This document shows, one piece after another, positions 1 through 6,472 of a stretch of 8,296 nucleotides of DNA (the first letter of the stretch is position 1; each line of letters opens with the position of its first letter). The notes under the pieces are model-generated. The model saw nothing but the letters and a program-made list of their open reading frames with translations, did not search any database and had not been told where the DNA came from. The stretch spans positions 1-8,296 of the forward strand of contig JABIPD010000053.1 in assembly GCA_018698735.1 (NCBI GenBank), read 5' to 3'. The DNA comes from Candidatus Jacksonbacteria bacterium (lineage in GTDB: Bacteria > Patescibacteriota > Patescibacteriia > UBA9629 > GWA2-43-13). The translations under genes and the position numbers were made by a program.

Positions 1-1
1 C

Positions 2-523
2 GAGGGCTTTGGCTGGATATTTACTATTCCAGTAGCAATCGGTTGGATAGCAGCAGGAATGTACGCTCCCGAACTTAAAACAGTATTAGGATATGCATCG
101 CTTGCAGGCCTTCTTGCACTCGTGCTTGTATATGGAAGATCTGTTAAAGCAATTCCGCTTAAGCCATTAGTTGGAGTTATTCAAGTACTGCAAGGTATTA
201 TTGGGCTGGTGTCAGATATTTTATCTTACTCTCGGTTGATGGCACTTGGGCTTGCAACAGGCATTATCGCATTTATTATAAACACCATCGGAGCTATTTT
301 CAGAGATTTAATCCCTGTTATTGGTGGCATTGTTTATGTTCTTATCCTTATTGGTGGCCACACCTTTAACTTGGCGATAAATGCACTTGGAGCATTTATT
401 CACTCTGGCAGATTGCAATTTGTTGAATTTTTTCCTAAATTCATGGAAGGTGGAGGAAAAGCCTTTACGCCTCTTAGCAAAAAATCGACCTACATTAATT
501 ACTCACAAGATAGCAATGGCTAA
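2..523 (+). CDS. atpI: V-type ATPase subunit I (a-subunit), C-terminal part, 5' truncated by window edge
   Basis: This is the ion-channel stator subunit of the membrane Vo sector; it forms the half-channels beside the rotating K ring. The frame is open from base 2 (reading EGFGW...) to TAA at 521-523, so 173 residues of the C-terminal membrane domain are visible; the N-terminal cytoplasmic domain and first helices lie left of the window. The visible part is a run of hydrophobic helices. The block DILSYSRLMALGLATG matches the family helix that is SYLRLWALSLA in eukaryotic subunit a. Its arginine, at bases 233-235, is the position known to be essential for ion transfer. Downstream, GGHTFNLAINALGAFIHSGR and LQFVEFF are also family hallmarks. 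An internal ATG at 59 is not the start, because homologous hydrophobic sequence continues upstream of it. It is the first gene visible of the operon. Identification is secure; the symbol follows archaeal usage (ntpI in Enterococcus). Confidence 0.95.
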   Translation, partial: EGFGWIFTIPVAIGWIAAGMYAPELKTVLGYASLAGLLALVLVYGRSVKAIPLKPLVGVIQVLQGIIGLVSDILSYSRLMALGLATGIIAFIINTIGAIFRDLIPVIGGIVYVLILIGGHTFNLAINALGAFIHSGRLQFVEFFPKFMEGGGKAFTPLSKKSTYINYSQDSNG

Positions 524-575
524 TTGTTGCAGCGCTGTAATGATACTAATTATCGTTACAGCAGTGTAACAATTA
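521..575 (+). promoter_or_regulatory. Long imperfect hairpin between subunits I and K
   Basis: Bases 521-545 pair with 551-575 around a 5-base loop (CTAAT). Of 25 positions, only 532/564 and 533/563 fail to pair, and two pairs (529/567, 541/555) are G-U. The stop codon of subunit I forms the base of the stem. No T-run follows, so it is not a classic intrinsic terminator. It sits in the 120-base leader before the K gene, whose product is needed in about ten copies per complex. A role in mRNA processing, 3'-end protection or partial attenuation is therefore plausible, but this is inference. Confidence 0.7.
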
Positions 576-643
576 ATAACCGCACCTTTCGGGAGAAAAA
601 CGCTTGTTTCTTTTTCCAAAGATTGCGAACACTTCATTTTAAT

Positions 644-1114
644 ATGGTAGGTATTACACTCGCCGCAACAGGAGCTGCACTTGCTGTTATACTTGGCGGA
701 ATCGGATCTATTCTTGGTACTGGCCGAGCAGGCTCAGCAGGCGCTGGCGTTATTACCGAGGATCCAAGTTTATTTGGTAAGATTCTCCTTTTGCAGGCTC
801 TCCCTTCTACACAGGGAATTTATGGGTTTATTGGAACCTTTTGGGTTATCTTTAAACTCGGTCTTCTTTCTGGTAATATCCCAGAAATTTCATGGGCAAC
901 TGGGCTTACTATCTTAGTAGCAAGTCTTCCCGTTGCAATCGCTGGTTTATTTTCTGCAATCCACCAATCGAAGGTATGTATTGCAAGCATGAATATTGCT
1001 TCAAAAACCCCAGGCGAAGTAGGAAAAGGAATTATTATGGCAGCAATGGTAGAAACCTACGCTGTGTTAGGATTGCTTGCAACAATTCTTCTTATTCAAG
1101 GTATTCAAGTCTAA
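644..1114 (+). CDS. atpK: V-type ATPase rotor-ring subunit K (proteolipid, 4 helices)
   Basis: This proteolipid forms the rotating membrane ring that carries ions past subunit I. The 156-residue product is almost wholly hydrophobic with four predicted helices (about 3-25, 45-72, 85-112 and 127-152). It matches the tandem-duplicated 16 kDa form found in Enterococcus and eukaryotes, not the 2-helix form of Thermus. The ion-binding carboxylate is E137 in AAMVETYAVLG of helix 4. Helix 2 carries LPSTQGIYGF (L53, T56, Q57) and helix 3 carries Q108 in AIHQSK. These correspond to the Na+ ligands L61, T64, Q65, Q110 and E139 of E. hirae NtpK. Only one carboxylate per four helices is seen, as in that protein. 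ATG 644 is chosen because homology begins there; the frame is open upstream to TTG 524, but that stretch is the hairpin leader. No Shine-Dalgarno is visible. Subunit E starts 3 bases after the stop. Confidence 0.95.
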   Translation: MVGITLAATGAALAVILGGIGSILGTGRAGSAGAGVITEDPSLFGKILLLQALPSTQGIYGFIGTFWVIFKLGLLSGNIPEISWATGLTILVASLPVAIAGLFSAIHQSKVCIASMNIASKTPGEVGKGIIMAAMVETYAVLGLLATILLIQGIQV

Positions 1115-1117
1115 ACC

Positions 1118-1675
1118 ATGTCTCTCGAAGCAATTCTTACAACCATCACAAAACAAGCGACCGGTAAATCCGAAACACTTGTTTCAGATGCACACACACA
1201 AGAAAAAAACCTTATAGAAGGTGCTCTTAAGAATGCGCGCGATCTCAAACTTCAATCTTTTATGGATTTAGAAGCTAAGACGCAAAAGAAGGTAGATGCT
1301 GCAAAAAAAGAATCTACCAGAAGAGTTCAAACAGCGCTTTCGATAAAAAAGAAAGAGATTCTTGATGCTATCTTCTTGCAGGCTCAAGAAAAGCTTGAAG
1401 CTGAATTCACAGAATCTATGGCAAGTGCATTACTCCGACGGCTTCCGCAAGAAGCTGGAGATTTACATGTCCGTACGCAAGATGCCGCTGTCGTAAAGCA
1501 AGCACTGGAAAAAGAAAAAAGAACCGACAAGGTTTATGAAGACGGAACACTCGCTGGAATTGTTTATGATTCTGCCGACGTTTCGGTTGATCTTACGATA
1601 GCTTCTTTGGTAAAAGAAATACGACAAGATCTTGAAGTCGAGGTAGCAAAGGAATTATTCAACCCAGCTGCTTAA
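1118..1675 (+). CDS. atpE: V-type ATPase subunit E (peripheral stalk)
   Basis: Subunit E pairs with the small G/H subunit to form the peripheral stalk that holds the A3B3 head against the torque of the rotor. The 185-residue product is close to the usual family length (about 190-200). Residues about 25-100 are a charged, Lys/Glu/Ala-rich helix of coiled-coil character (for example LEAKTQKKVDAAKKES). The C-terminal third is a compact domain that ends with the family-like pattern LAGIVYDSADVSVDLTIASL, then EVAKELF. Spacing is 3 bases after K and 6 bases before C, which suggests co-transcription and perhaps coupled translation. There is no Shine-Dalgarno (the sequence before the ATG is CTAAACC). 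The partner G/H gene is not in the window. The assignment rests on position in the operon, coiled-coil shape and the C-terminal pattern; E subunits diverge strongly, so single residues are weak evidence. Confidence 0.88.
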   Translation: MSLEAILTTITKQATGKSETLVSDAHTQEKNLIEGALKNARDLKLQSFMDLEAKTQKKVDAAKKESTRRVQTALSIKKKEILDAIFLQAQEKLEAEFTESMASALLRRLPQEAGDLHVRTQDAAVVKQALEKEKRTDKVYEDGTLAGIVYDSADVSVDLTIASLVKEIRQDLEVEVAKELFNPAA

Positions 1676-1681
1676 AAAGAT

Positions 1682-2746
1682 ATGGCATACGAATACGAAA
1701 CAGGATTAATCCGAGTACTCGAACAACGATTAGTTGGCAGCAACGAAATCGAGCGGATGTTAAATGCGCAAACTCCACAAGATGCGCTGAATGTTTTGTA
1801 TGACACCGATCTCTCGGATTTGGTGACCGAATATAAAAAACCAGAAGAGTTCGAAAAAATCTTACATTCAGAAGAAAATAGACTAAAAACCTTCTTCGAC
1901 AAAACAGCACTCGACCCTGCTCTTAAAACCATGCTGTATTTAGAAGGAGATGCGTATCACCTTAAACATGCTGTTAAAAAGCATTTTCAGGAAGATATTT
2001 CCGAATGCAGAAATGCAGTGTTCTCGCTTGTTTCACGCGAGGAGCTTACAAAAGCATGGGTGCTCTTAAAAGAACTTCACGACAACGAAGAAGAAGCCGA
2101 GCCACATATAACAGAAGCAATCCCCCAGCCGATCAAAGCTCTCGTTACGACCACGCTCGGATTGCTCACAGAAGAAAGCTCAGACCCACGAACAATTGAA
2201 CATAGGGTTGACTACGCTTACTTTGGCACACTCGCAAGCACGGCAGCGAAATCTTCCTCACGGTTTCTTAAGCAGTTTGTTGCATTCAAAATCGATCGTG
2301 TAAATGTAAGATATCTTCTAAGAACTCTTCGAACGAAAAAACCGCAAGAATGCGATTTATCGTTCTGGTTGCCAGCTGGAGAAATTACCAAAGAAGAAAT
2401 AGAACTACTCGCAAAAGAAGAAGCTTCACAACCGTTTACAGACCGGCTTATCGATTTGGTTCATACAAAATTTATTTCTGGAAAAGAGCAGCTGGAACTG
2501 GTAACAGCTTTAAAGAATTACAAAGACCATAACGATTTAGCGACCCTAGAACGAGACTTCGAAAATACTGAGATTGCATTCATTCGCCAAGCTCGCAGAG
2601 AGGTATATGGAACAGCCGTAGTGTTTGGGTATTGGTACGCACGCCTAAAGGCGATAGAAAATATTCACTTAATAATGGCAGGAAAGGTAAACGGGTTACC
2701 AGGCGAAGAAATGAGACGCCGCATACGACTTCCGTTAACAGCATAA
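1682..2746 (+). CDS. atpC: V-type ATPase subunit C (AC39/d-like central stalk socket)
   Basis: This is the soluble funnel-shaped protein that sits on the cytoplasmic face of the K ring and receives the D/F shaft; it is the bacterial counterpart of eukaryotic subunit d (vATP-synt_AC39 family). The 354-residue product is somewhat longer than Thermus subunit C (about 320). It is soluble, helical and has no membrane segment. The N-terminal MAYEYETGLIRVLEQRLVG, with repeated NAQTPQDALNVLYDTDL-like helical units, fits the three-fold repeated domain structure of the family. The C-terminal part contains RQARREVYGTAVVFGYWYA and the segment KAIENIHLIMAGKVNGLP, which matches the conserved C-terminal pattern of this family (E-N-I-R...I..K..G.P). 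ATG 1682 is the first start after the E stop. Subunit F follows 3 bases after the stop. No Shine-Dalgarno; the start context is AAAGAT-ATG. Confidence 0.92.
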   Translation: MAYEYETGLIRVLEQRLVGSNEIERMLNAQTPQDALNVLYDTDLSDLVTEYKKPEEFEKILHSEENRLKTFFDKTALDPALKTMLYLEGDAYHLKHAVKKHFQEDISECRNAVFSLVSREELTKAWVLLKELHDNEEEAEPHITEAIPQPIKALVTTTLGLLTEESSDPRTIEHRVDYAYFGTLASTAAKSSSRFLKQFVAFKIDRVNVRYLLRTLRTKKPQECDLSFWLPAGEITKEEIELLAKEEASQPFTDRLIDLVHTKFISGKEQLELVTALKNYKDHNDLATLERDFENTEIAFIRQARREVYGTAVVFGYWYARLKAIENIHLIMAGKVNGLPGEEMRRRIRLPLTA

Positions 2747-2749
2747 TAT

Positions 2750-3073
2750 ATGAAGGTTGGTATTATTGGCTCGCAACAATCTATTCTTGGCTTTAAAAGC
2801 ATTGGGCTTACCCCCTTTCCGGTTAGCTCTGCAGAAGAGGTGAAAGCTTCGTTAGAAGATATTACAAAAAATAACGAATACGGCGTTATCTTTATTACCG
2901 AAGATTGGGCAAAAAAATCTCAGAGTAGTATCGATGAATATATTAACCGACCGTTACCAGCAATTATAACCATCCCTTCTCAGCAAGGAGCTACCGGCGA
3001 AGGCATGCGCAACCTTCGAAAAATAACCGAGCGTGCGATTGGAAGTGACATACTCTTTAAAAACGATAGCTAA
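2750..3073 (+). CDS. atpF: V-type ATPase subunit F (central stalk)
   Basis: Subunit F binds the coiled coil of subunit D in the rotating central shaft and modulates the ATPase activity. The 107-residue product has the family length (about 100-110). It begins with the nucleotide-binding-like fold start MKVGIIGSQQSILGFKSIGL and has alternating strands and helices (EYGVIFITEDWAKK, PLPAIITIPS). It ends with the hallmark helix ITERAIGSDILF, close to the ERAIG.D.L ending seen in many family members. It is the gene called ntpG in Enterococcus. It begins 3 bases after subunit C and is followed by an 84-base spacer with a long hairpin before subunit A. No Shine-Dalgarno; the start context is ATAAT-ATATG. 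Confidence 0.93.
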   Translation: MKVGIIGSQQSILGFKSIGLTPFPVSSAEEVKASLEDITKNNEYGVIFITEDWAKKSQSSIDEYINRPLPAIITIPSQQGATGEGMRNLRKITERAIGSDILFKNDS

Positions 3074-3080
3074 TGATTTT

Positions 3081-3126
3081 CTTCCACAGATGATACGGAC
3101 AGACTTGTCTGTACTATCCGCGGAAG
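3081..3126 (+). promoter_or_regulatory. Long imperfect hairpin between subunits F and A
   Basis: Bases 3081-3100 pair with 3107-3126 around the loop AGACTT. Three of 20 positions are mismatched (3086/3121, 3088/3119, 3093/3114) and two are G-U (3092/3115, 3097/3110). An alternative apex uses ACAGAC (3099-3104) with GTCTGT (3107-3112). No T-run follows, so it is not a normal terminator. The rest of the 84-base spacer (3074-3157) shows no Shine-Dalgarno and no convincing promoter. A processing or stability element between operon segments is the likeliest role; this is inference. Confidence 0.6.
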
Positions 3127-3157
3127 CGAATCCACTCATGCAATAATTATCTATTCT

Positions 3158-4894
3158 ATGGAAATGGAAAAACAAGGAACAATTATAAAAGTATCTGGTC
3201 CACTCGTTGTTGCTGCGGGAATGCAAAACGCACAGCTCTTTGAAGTTGTCCGGGTGTCTCCTAAAAAACTCGTTGGTGAAATTATTCGATTAAAAGACGA
3301 CACCGCGTTTATTCAGGTATACGAAGACACCAGCGGCATCGGGCCTGGTGATCCTGTCTATCTTACTGGCCAGCCACTCGCAGTAGAATTGGGACCCGGT
3401 ATTATGGACAACATTTACGATGGAATTCAGCGGCCGCTTAAAGCATTAGTAGAAGCAGCTGGCCATTATATAGCAAGAGGCATCGACGCCTCTGGACTTG
3501 ACCACGAAAAACAATGGCAATTTAATCCTGTCGCAAAACAAGGTGACACGGTTGAGGCTGGCGATGTATTAGGAACCGTTCAGGAAACATCGGTAGTAGA
3601 GCATAAAATAATGGTACCTCCAGGCATTCAAGGGAAATTAGAAAAAATTTCTAGCAGCGGTGAATATACGATAGATGACACGATTGCAGTAATAGATGAC
3701 AAAGAAATCCAAATGCATCAAAAATGGCCTATTCGGCAACCGAGACCAACAAAAAGAAAACTTCTCCCTACCGAGCCACTTATTACTGGCCAGCGGGTTA
3801 TAGATGCATTCTTCCCGGTCGTAAAAGGTGGAACTGCAAGTGTTCCTGGGCCTTTTGGATCAGGAAAAACCGTGGTGCAGCAGCAGCTCGCAAAATGGTC
3901 TGATGCCGATATTATTGTCTATGTTGGTTGTGGCGAACGTGGAAACGAAATGACAGAAGTACTTCAGGAGTTTCCAGAATTAGAAGACGTAAAATCTGGC
4001 GAACCATTAATGAAACGAACCGTACTGGTTGCCAACACATCTAACATGCCTGTAGCCGCCCGAGAAGCTTCTGTATACACTGGAATTACCCTTGCAGAAT
4101 ATTACCGAGATATGGGATACAAAGTCGCACTTATGGCAGACTCTACTTCTCGATGGGCAGAGGCATTACGTGAAATGTCTGGCCGGCTCGAGGAAATGCC
4201 TGGTGAAGAAGGATATCCTGCTTATCTTGGTTCTAAGACCGCAGCATTCTACGAAAGAGCTGGAGCTGTTGAATGTCTTGGAGCAGAAACCAGAAAAGGA
4301 TACTTAACAGTGATTGGAGCGGTATCGCCGCCTGGTGGAGACCTTTCAGAGCCTGTTACCCAAAACACCCTTCGTGTTACCAAAGTATTCTGGGGACTAG
4401 ACTCATCACTCGCCTATCGAAGACATTATCCTGCTATTAACTGGTTAAATAGTTATTCGCTGTATCTTGATGATGTTGAAGATTACATGAAAAAGAATGC
4501 TGGTGACGATTGGCCAACCATGCGAGCACACGCGACCGAACTACTCCAGCAAGAAGCTCAACTCCAAGAAATTGTGAGACTCGTTGGAATAGATGCTCTT
4601 TCTTCAAAAGAACAGTTAGTGTTAGAAACTGCCCGCTCGGTTCGAGAAGATTTTTTACAACAAAATGCTTACGACGAAGTAGATACGTATACATCGGTTA
4701 AAAAAATGTACTGGATGTTAAAATCGATTCTTACCTTCCATGCAACAGGAGAACGGATGCTTGATTCTGATAAAAAAATGGATGAGATAAAAAAACTCCC
4801 TATCCGCGAAAACATCTCGAGAGCAAAACTTATTAAAGAAGACAATCTCGATGAACTAGAAAAACTTGTCTCTGATATTGAATCATTATCATAA
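3158..4894 (+). CDS. atpA: V-type ATPase catalytic subunit A
   Basis: Three A subunits alternate with three B subunits in the head and carry the catalytic ATP sites. The 578-residue product matches the length of Thermus subunit A. The order is: N-terminal beta barrel (about 7-75, with VGEIIRLKDDTAFIQVYEDT); the bulge domain specific to A subunits (about 115-190); then the nucleotide-binding domain. The latter has Walker A GPFGSGKT at 231-238, catalytic glutamate E260 in GCGERGNEM, and Walker B ALMADSTSRWAEALRE with D328. SGRLEEMPGEEGYP and GAVSPPGGDLSEPVTQ are also family signatures. The C-terminal helical domain runs from about 430 to the end. All key catalytic residues are present, so it should be active. 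ATG 3158 is used; ATG 3164 (removing two residues) is equally possible, since homology starts near GTIIKVSGP. No Shine-Dalgarno. B follows after 13 bases. Confidence 0.98.
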   Translation: MEMEKQGTIIKVSGPLVVAAGMQNAQLFEVVRVSPKKLVGEIIRLKDDTAFIQVYEDTSGIGPGDPVYLTGQPLAVELGPGIMDNIYDGIQRPLKALVEAAGHYIARGIDASGLDHEKQWQFNPVAKQGDTVEAGDVLGTVQETSVVEHKIMVPPGIQGKLEKISSSGEYTIDDTIAVIDDKEIQMHQKWPIRQPRPTKRKLLPTEPLITGQRVIDAFFPVVKGGTASVPGPFGSGKTVVQQQLAKWSDADIIVYVGCGERGNEMTEVLQEFPELEDVKSGEPLMKRTVLVANTSNMPVAAREASVYTGITLAEYYRDMGYKVALMADSTSRWAEALREMSGRLEEMPGEEGYPAYLGSKTAAFYERAGAVECLGAETRKGYLTVIGAVSPPGGDLSEPVTQNTLRVTKVFWGLDSSLAYRRHYPAINWLNSYSLYLDDVEDYMKKNAGDDWPTMRAHATELLQQEAQLQEIVRLVGIDALSSKEQLVLETARSVREDFLQQNAYDEVDTYTSVKKMYWMLKSILTFHATGERMLDSDKKMDEIKKLPIRENISRAKLIKEDNLDELEKLVSDIESLS

Positions 4895-4907
4895 TCGCTA
4901 TTGAAAT

Positions 4908-6374
4908 ATGAAATCATACAAGACATTAAAAGAAGCTGCAGGCCCGCTGCTCATCGTAGATAAAGTTGCAGATGTAAAATACGAAGAGTTGGTAGATGTA
5001 GAGCTTGCCGACGGTACCATAAAACGTGGTCGGGTATTAGAACTCGACGGCGATATTGCTGTTGTTCAAATGTTCGAAGACATGAGCGGTATTAACCTTG
5101 CAACTGCAAAAGCAACGTTCTTAGGCCGTGGAATGGAAATTGGTGTTTCAGAAGACATGCTTGGGCGTGTGTTTGATGGTGCTGGTAGGCCGGTTGATAA
5201 TGCAGGCGACATTCTTCCTGAAAAAAAATTAGATATTAATGGTGCACCAATAAACCCTTATGCTCGTGATTATCCAAACGACTTTATTCAAACAGGAATA
5301 TCGACGATTGATGGTCTTAACACACTTGTGCGTGGACAAAAGCTGCCTATTTTTTCTGGTGCTGGTCTTCCGCATGCACAGATCGCTGCACAGATTGCTC
5401 GGCAAGCTAAAGTGGTCCGAGCGCTTAGCGAGGACCATCCTGAGCGCAGCGAAGGATCCCAAGAATCTCCCGAAGAAACCGAAGGACAATTTGCTGTGGT
5501 GTTTGGAGCTATGGGAATTACCTTCGAGGAAGCTGAATTCTTTATTAATGAATTTAAATCTACCGGTGCAATAGACAGAGCAGTACTCTTTAGAAATATT
5601 GCAAACGATCCGGTTGTCGAACGTATTACGCTTCCCAGAATGGCATTAACAACCGCAGAATATTTGGCATTCGAAAAAGGCATGCATGTATTAGTAATCT
5701 TGACCGACCTTACTAACTACTGCGAGGCATTACGAGAAATCTCTGCCGCTCGAAAAGAAATCCCTGGACGTCGCGGTTACCCTGGCTACCTCTACACCGA
5801 CCTTTCGACTATTTACGAACGAGCTGGTCGTATTCAAGGTAAAAATGGATCGGTAACCCAGATTCCAATTCTTACCATGCCTGAGGACGATAAAACCCAC
5901 CCTATCCCAGATCTTACCGGCTATATTACCGAAGGCCAGATCGTGCTTTCTCGTGAACTCTATCGTCAAAATATTTACCCTTGTGTAGATGTGTTACCAT
6001 CATTATCTCGATTAAAAGACAAAGGAATTGGCGAAGGCAAAACTCGAGGCGATCATGGCGGCGTATTAAATCAATTGTTTGCTGCATACGCGCAAGGAAA
6101 AGAAGCCCGAGAACTTGCTGTTATTTTAGGAGAGGCAGCATTATCTGATGTCGATAAAAAATACGTAGAATTCGCTCGCAGATTCGAAGAAGAGTACGTA
6201 CAACAAGGCTTAAACGAAGACCGAACAATAGAACAAACACTTTCTCTTGGATGGGAGCTATTAAATATTCTTCCAGTAAGTGAGCTTAAACGTGTAAAGC
6301 CAGAAGAAATCGAAAAATATCTACCTAAAAAGGAAGAAACAACCGAAGAAGAAAAAGAGACTGTTGAGGTGTAA
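4908..6374 (+). CDS. atpB: V-type ATPase non-catalytic subunit B, with repeat-derived insertion
   Basis: Subunit B forms the other half of the head hexamer and supplies the arginine finger to the catalytic site on A. The 488-residue product has the N-terminal barrel (VELADGTIKRGRVLEL) and the degenerate, non-Walker phosphate loop PIFSGAGLPHAQIAAQIARQ expected of B. Later come LTDLTNYCEALREISAARKE and GRRGYPGYLYTDLSTIYERA, and the arginine-finger segment DVLPSLSRL with R368. An acidic tail (EETTEEEKETVEV) ends the protein. Odd feature: between QIARQAKV (to about 169) and FAVVFGAMGITFEEAEFF (from 195) lies a stretch of about 25 residues. In the Enterococcus homologue, as I recall it, this is only about 6 residues. 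It contains HPERSEGS (177-184) and is encoded by two adjacent hairpin repeats, yet the frame is intact. Start ATG 4908 follows subunit A by 13 bases; no Shine-Dalgarno (context TTGAAAT-ATG). Confidence 0.97.
   Translation: MKSYKTLKEAAGPLLIVDKVADVKYEELVDVELADGTIKRGRVLELDGDIAVVQMFEDMSGINLATAKATFLGRGMEIGVSEDMLGRVFDGAGRPVDNAGDILPEKKLDINGAPINPYARDYPNDFIQTGISTIDGLNTLVRGQKLPIFSGAGLPHAQIAAQIARQAKVVRALSEDHPERSEGSQESPEETEGQFAVVFGAMGITFEEAEFFINEFKSTGAIDRAVLFRNIANDPVVERITLPRMALTTAEYLAFEKGMHVLVILTDLTNYCEALREISAARKEIPGRRGYPGYLYTDLSTIYERAGRIQGKNGSVTQIPILTMPEDDKTHPIPDLTGYITEGQIVLSRELYRQNIYPCVDVLPSLSRLKDKGIGEGKTRGDHGGVLNQLFAAYAQGKEARELAVILGEAALSDVDKKYVEFARRFEEEYVQQGLNEDRTIEQTLSLGWELLNILPVSELKRVKPEEIEKYLPKKEETTEEEKETVEV
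5413..5437 (+). repeat. Hairpin repeat copy 1 (inside atpB)
   Basis: TGGTCC (5413-5418) pairs with GGACCA (5432-5437). Inside lie the opposed dinucleotides GA/GA (5419-5420 and 5430-5431), then GC/GC (5421-5422 and 5428-5429), and a 5-base loop GCTTA. The same architecture, with a different but still complementary outer stem, recurs at 5437-5457, 6430-6450 and 7857-7881. This copy abuts copy 2 and lies in the reading frame of subunit B. Confidence 0.7.
5437..5457 (+). repeat. Hairpin repeat copy 2 (inside atpB, encodes most of HPERSEGS)
   Basis: Outer stem ATCCT (5437-5441) with AGGAT (5453-5457), opposed GA/GA, GC/GC, and loop GCA. Compared with copy 3 the two middle stem pairs change together (CC/GG here, TC/GA there), preserving pairing. 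Translated in the atpB frame with the flanking base it gives HPERSEGS. From memory, similar peptides and the similar DNA motif CTGAGCG-AGCGAAG are scattered through many bacterial genomes. Confidence 0.85.
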
Positions 6375-6391
6375 GACTACTCTTGTTATAC

Positions 6392-6456
6392 GAGATCCTT
6401 CACTTTCCGTTTAAGATGATAAAATCGTCATTCTGAGCAGAGCGAAGAATCTCTGT
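6392..6456 (+). repeat. B-D spacer: decayed inverted repeat copy plus intact copy 3, forming a long hairpin
   Basis: The intact copy has stem ATTCT (6430-6434) with AGAAT (6446-6450), opposed GA/GA, GC/GC and loop AGA, flanked by CGTC on the left and CTCTGT on the right, like copy 4. Immediately left, 6392-6420 is a degenerate copy in inverted orientation: GAGATCCTTC (6392-6401) is the exact reverse complement of the right end of copy 4. The two arms pair along most of 6392-6453, closing with GATGAT (6415-6420) against ATCGTC (6424-6429) around AAA. The element fills most of the 98-base spacer between B and D. No T-run follows, so termination is unlikely; readthrough into D is expected. Confidence 0.75.
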
Positions 6457-6472
6457 CCTTATTCATAAAAAT

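Noticed and set aside
524..643. N-terminal extension of subunit K from a TTG at 524
   Set aside because: The extension is translated hairpin leader with no family similarity; the recognised proteolipid sequence starts at ATG 644.
3074..3157. Internal promoter before subunit A
   Set aside because: No -35/-10 pair with acceptable spacing was found; the hairpin explains the spacer better.
5413..5457. CRISPR-like array in atpB
   Set aside because: The copies are adjacent, have no spacers and are parts of hairpins within a coding frame; this is a short palindromic repeat, not CRISPR.
5288..5683. 131-codon minus-strand open frame inside atpB
   Set aside because: It is antisense to strongly conserved subunit B sequence, has no recognisable features and no start context; it is a shadow frame.
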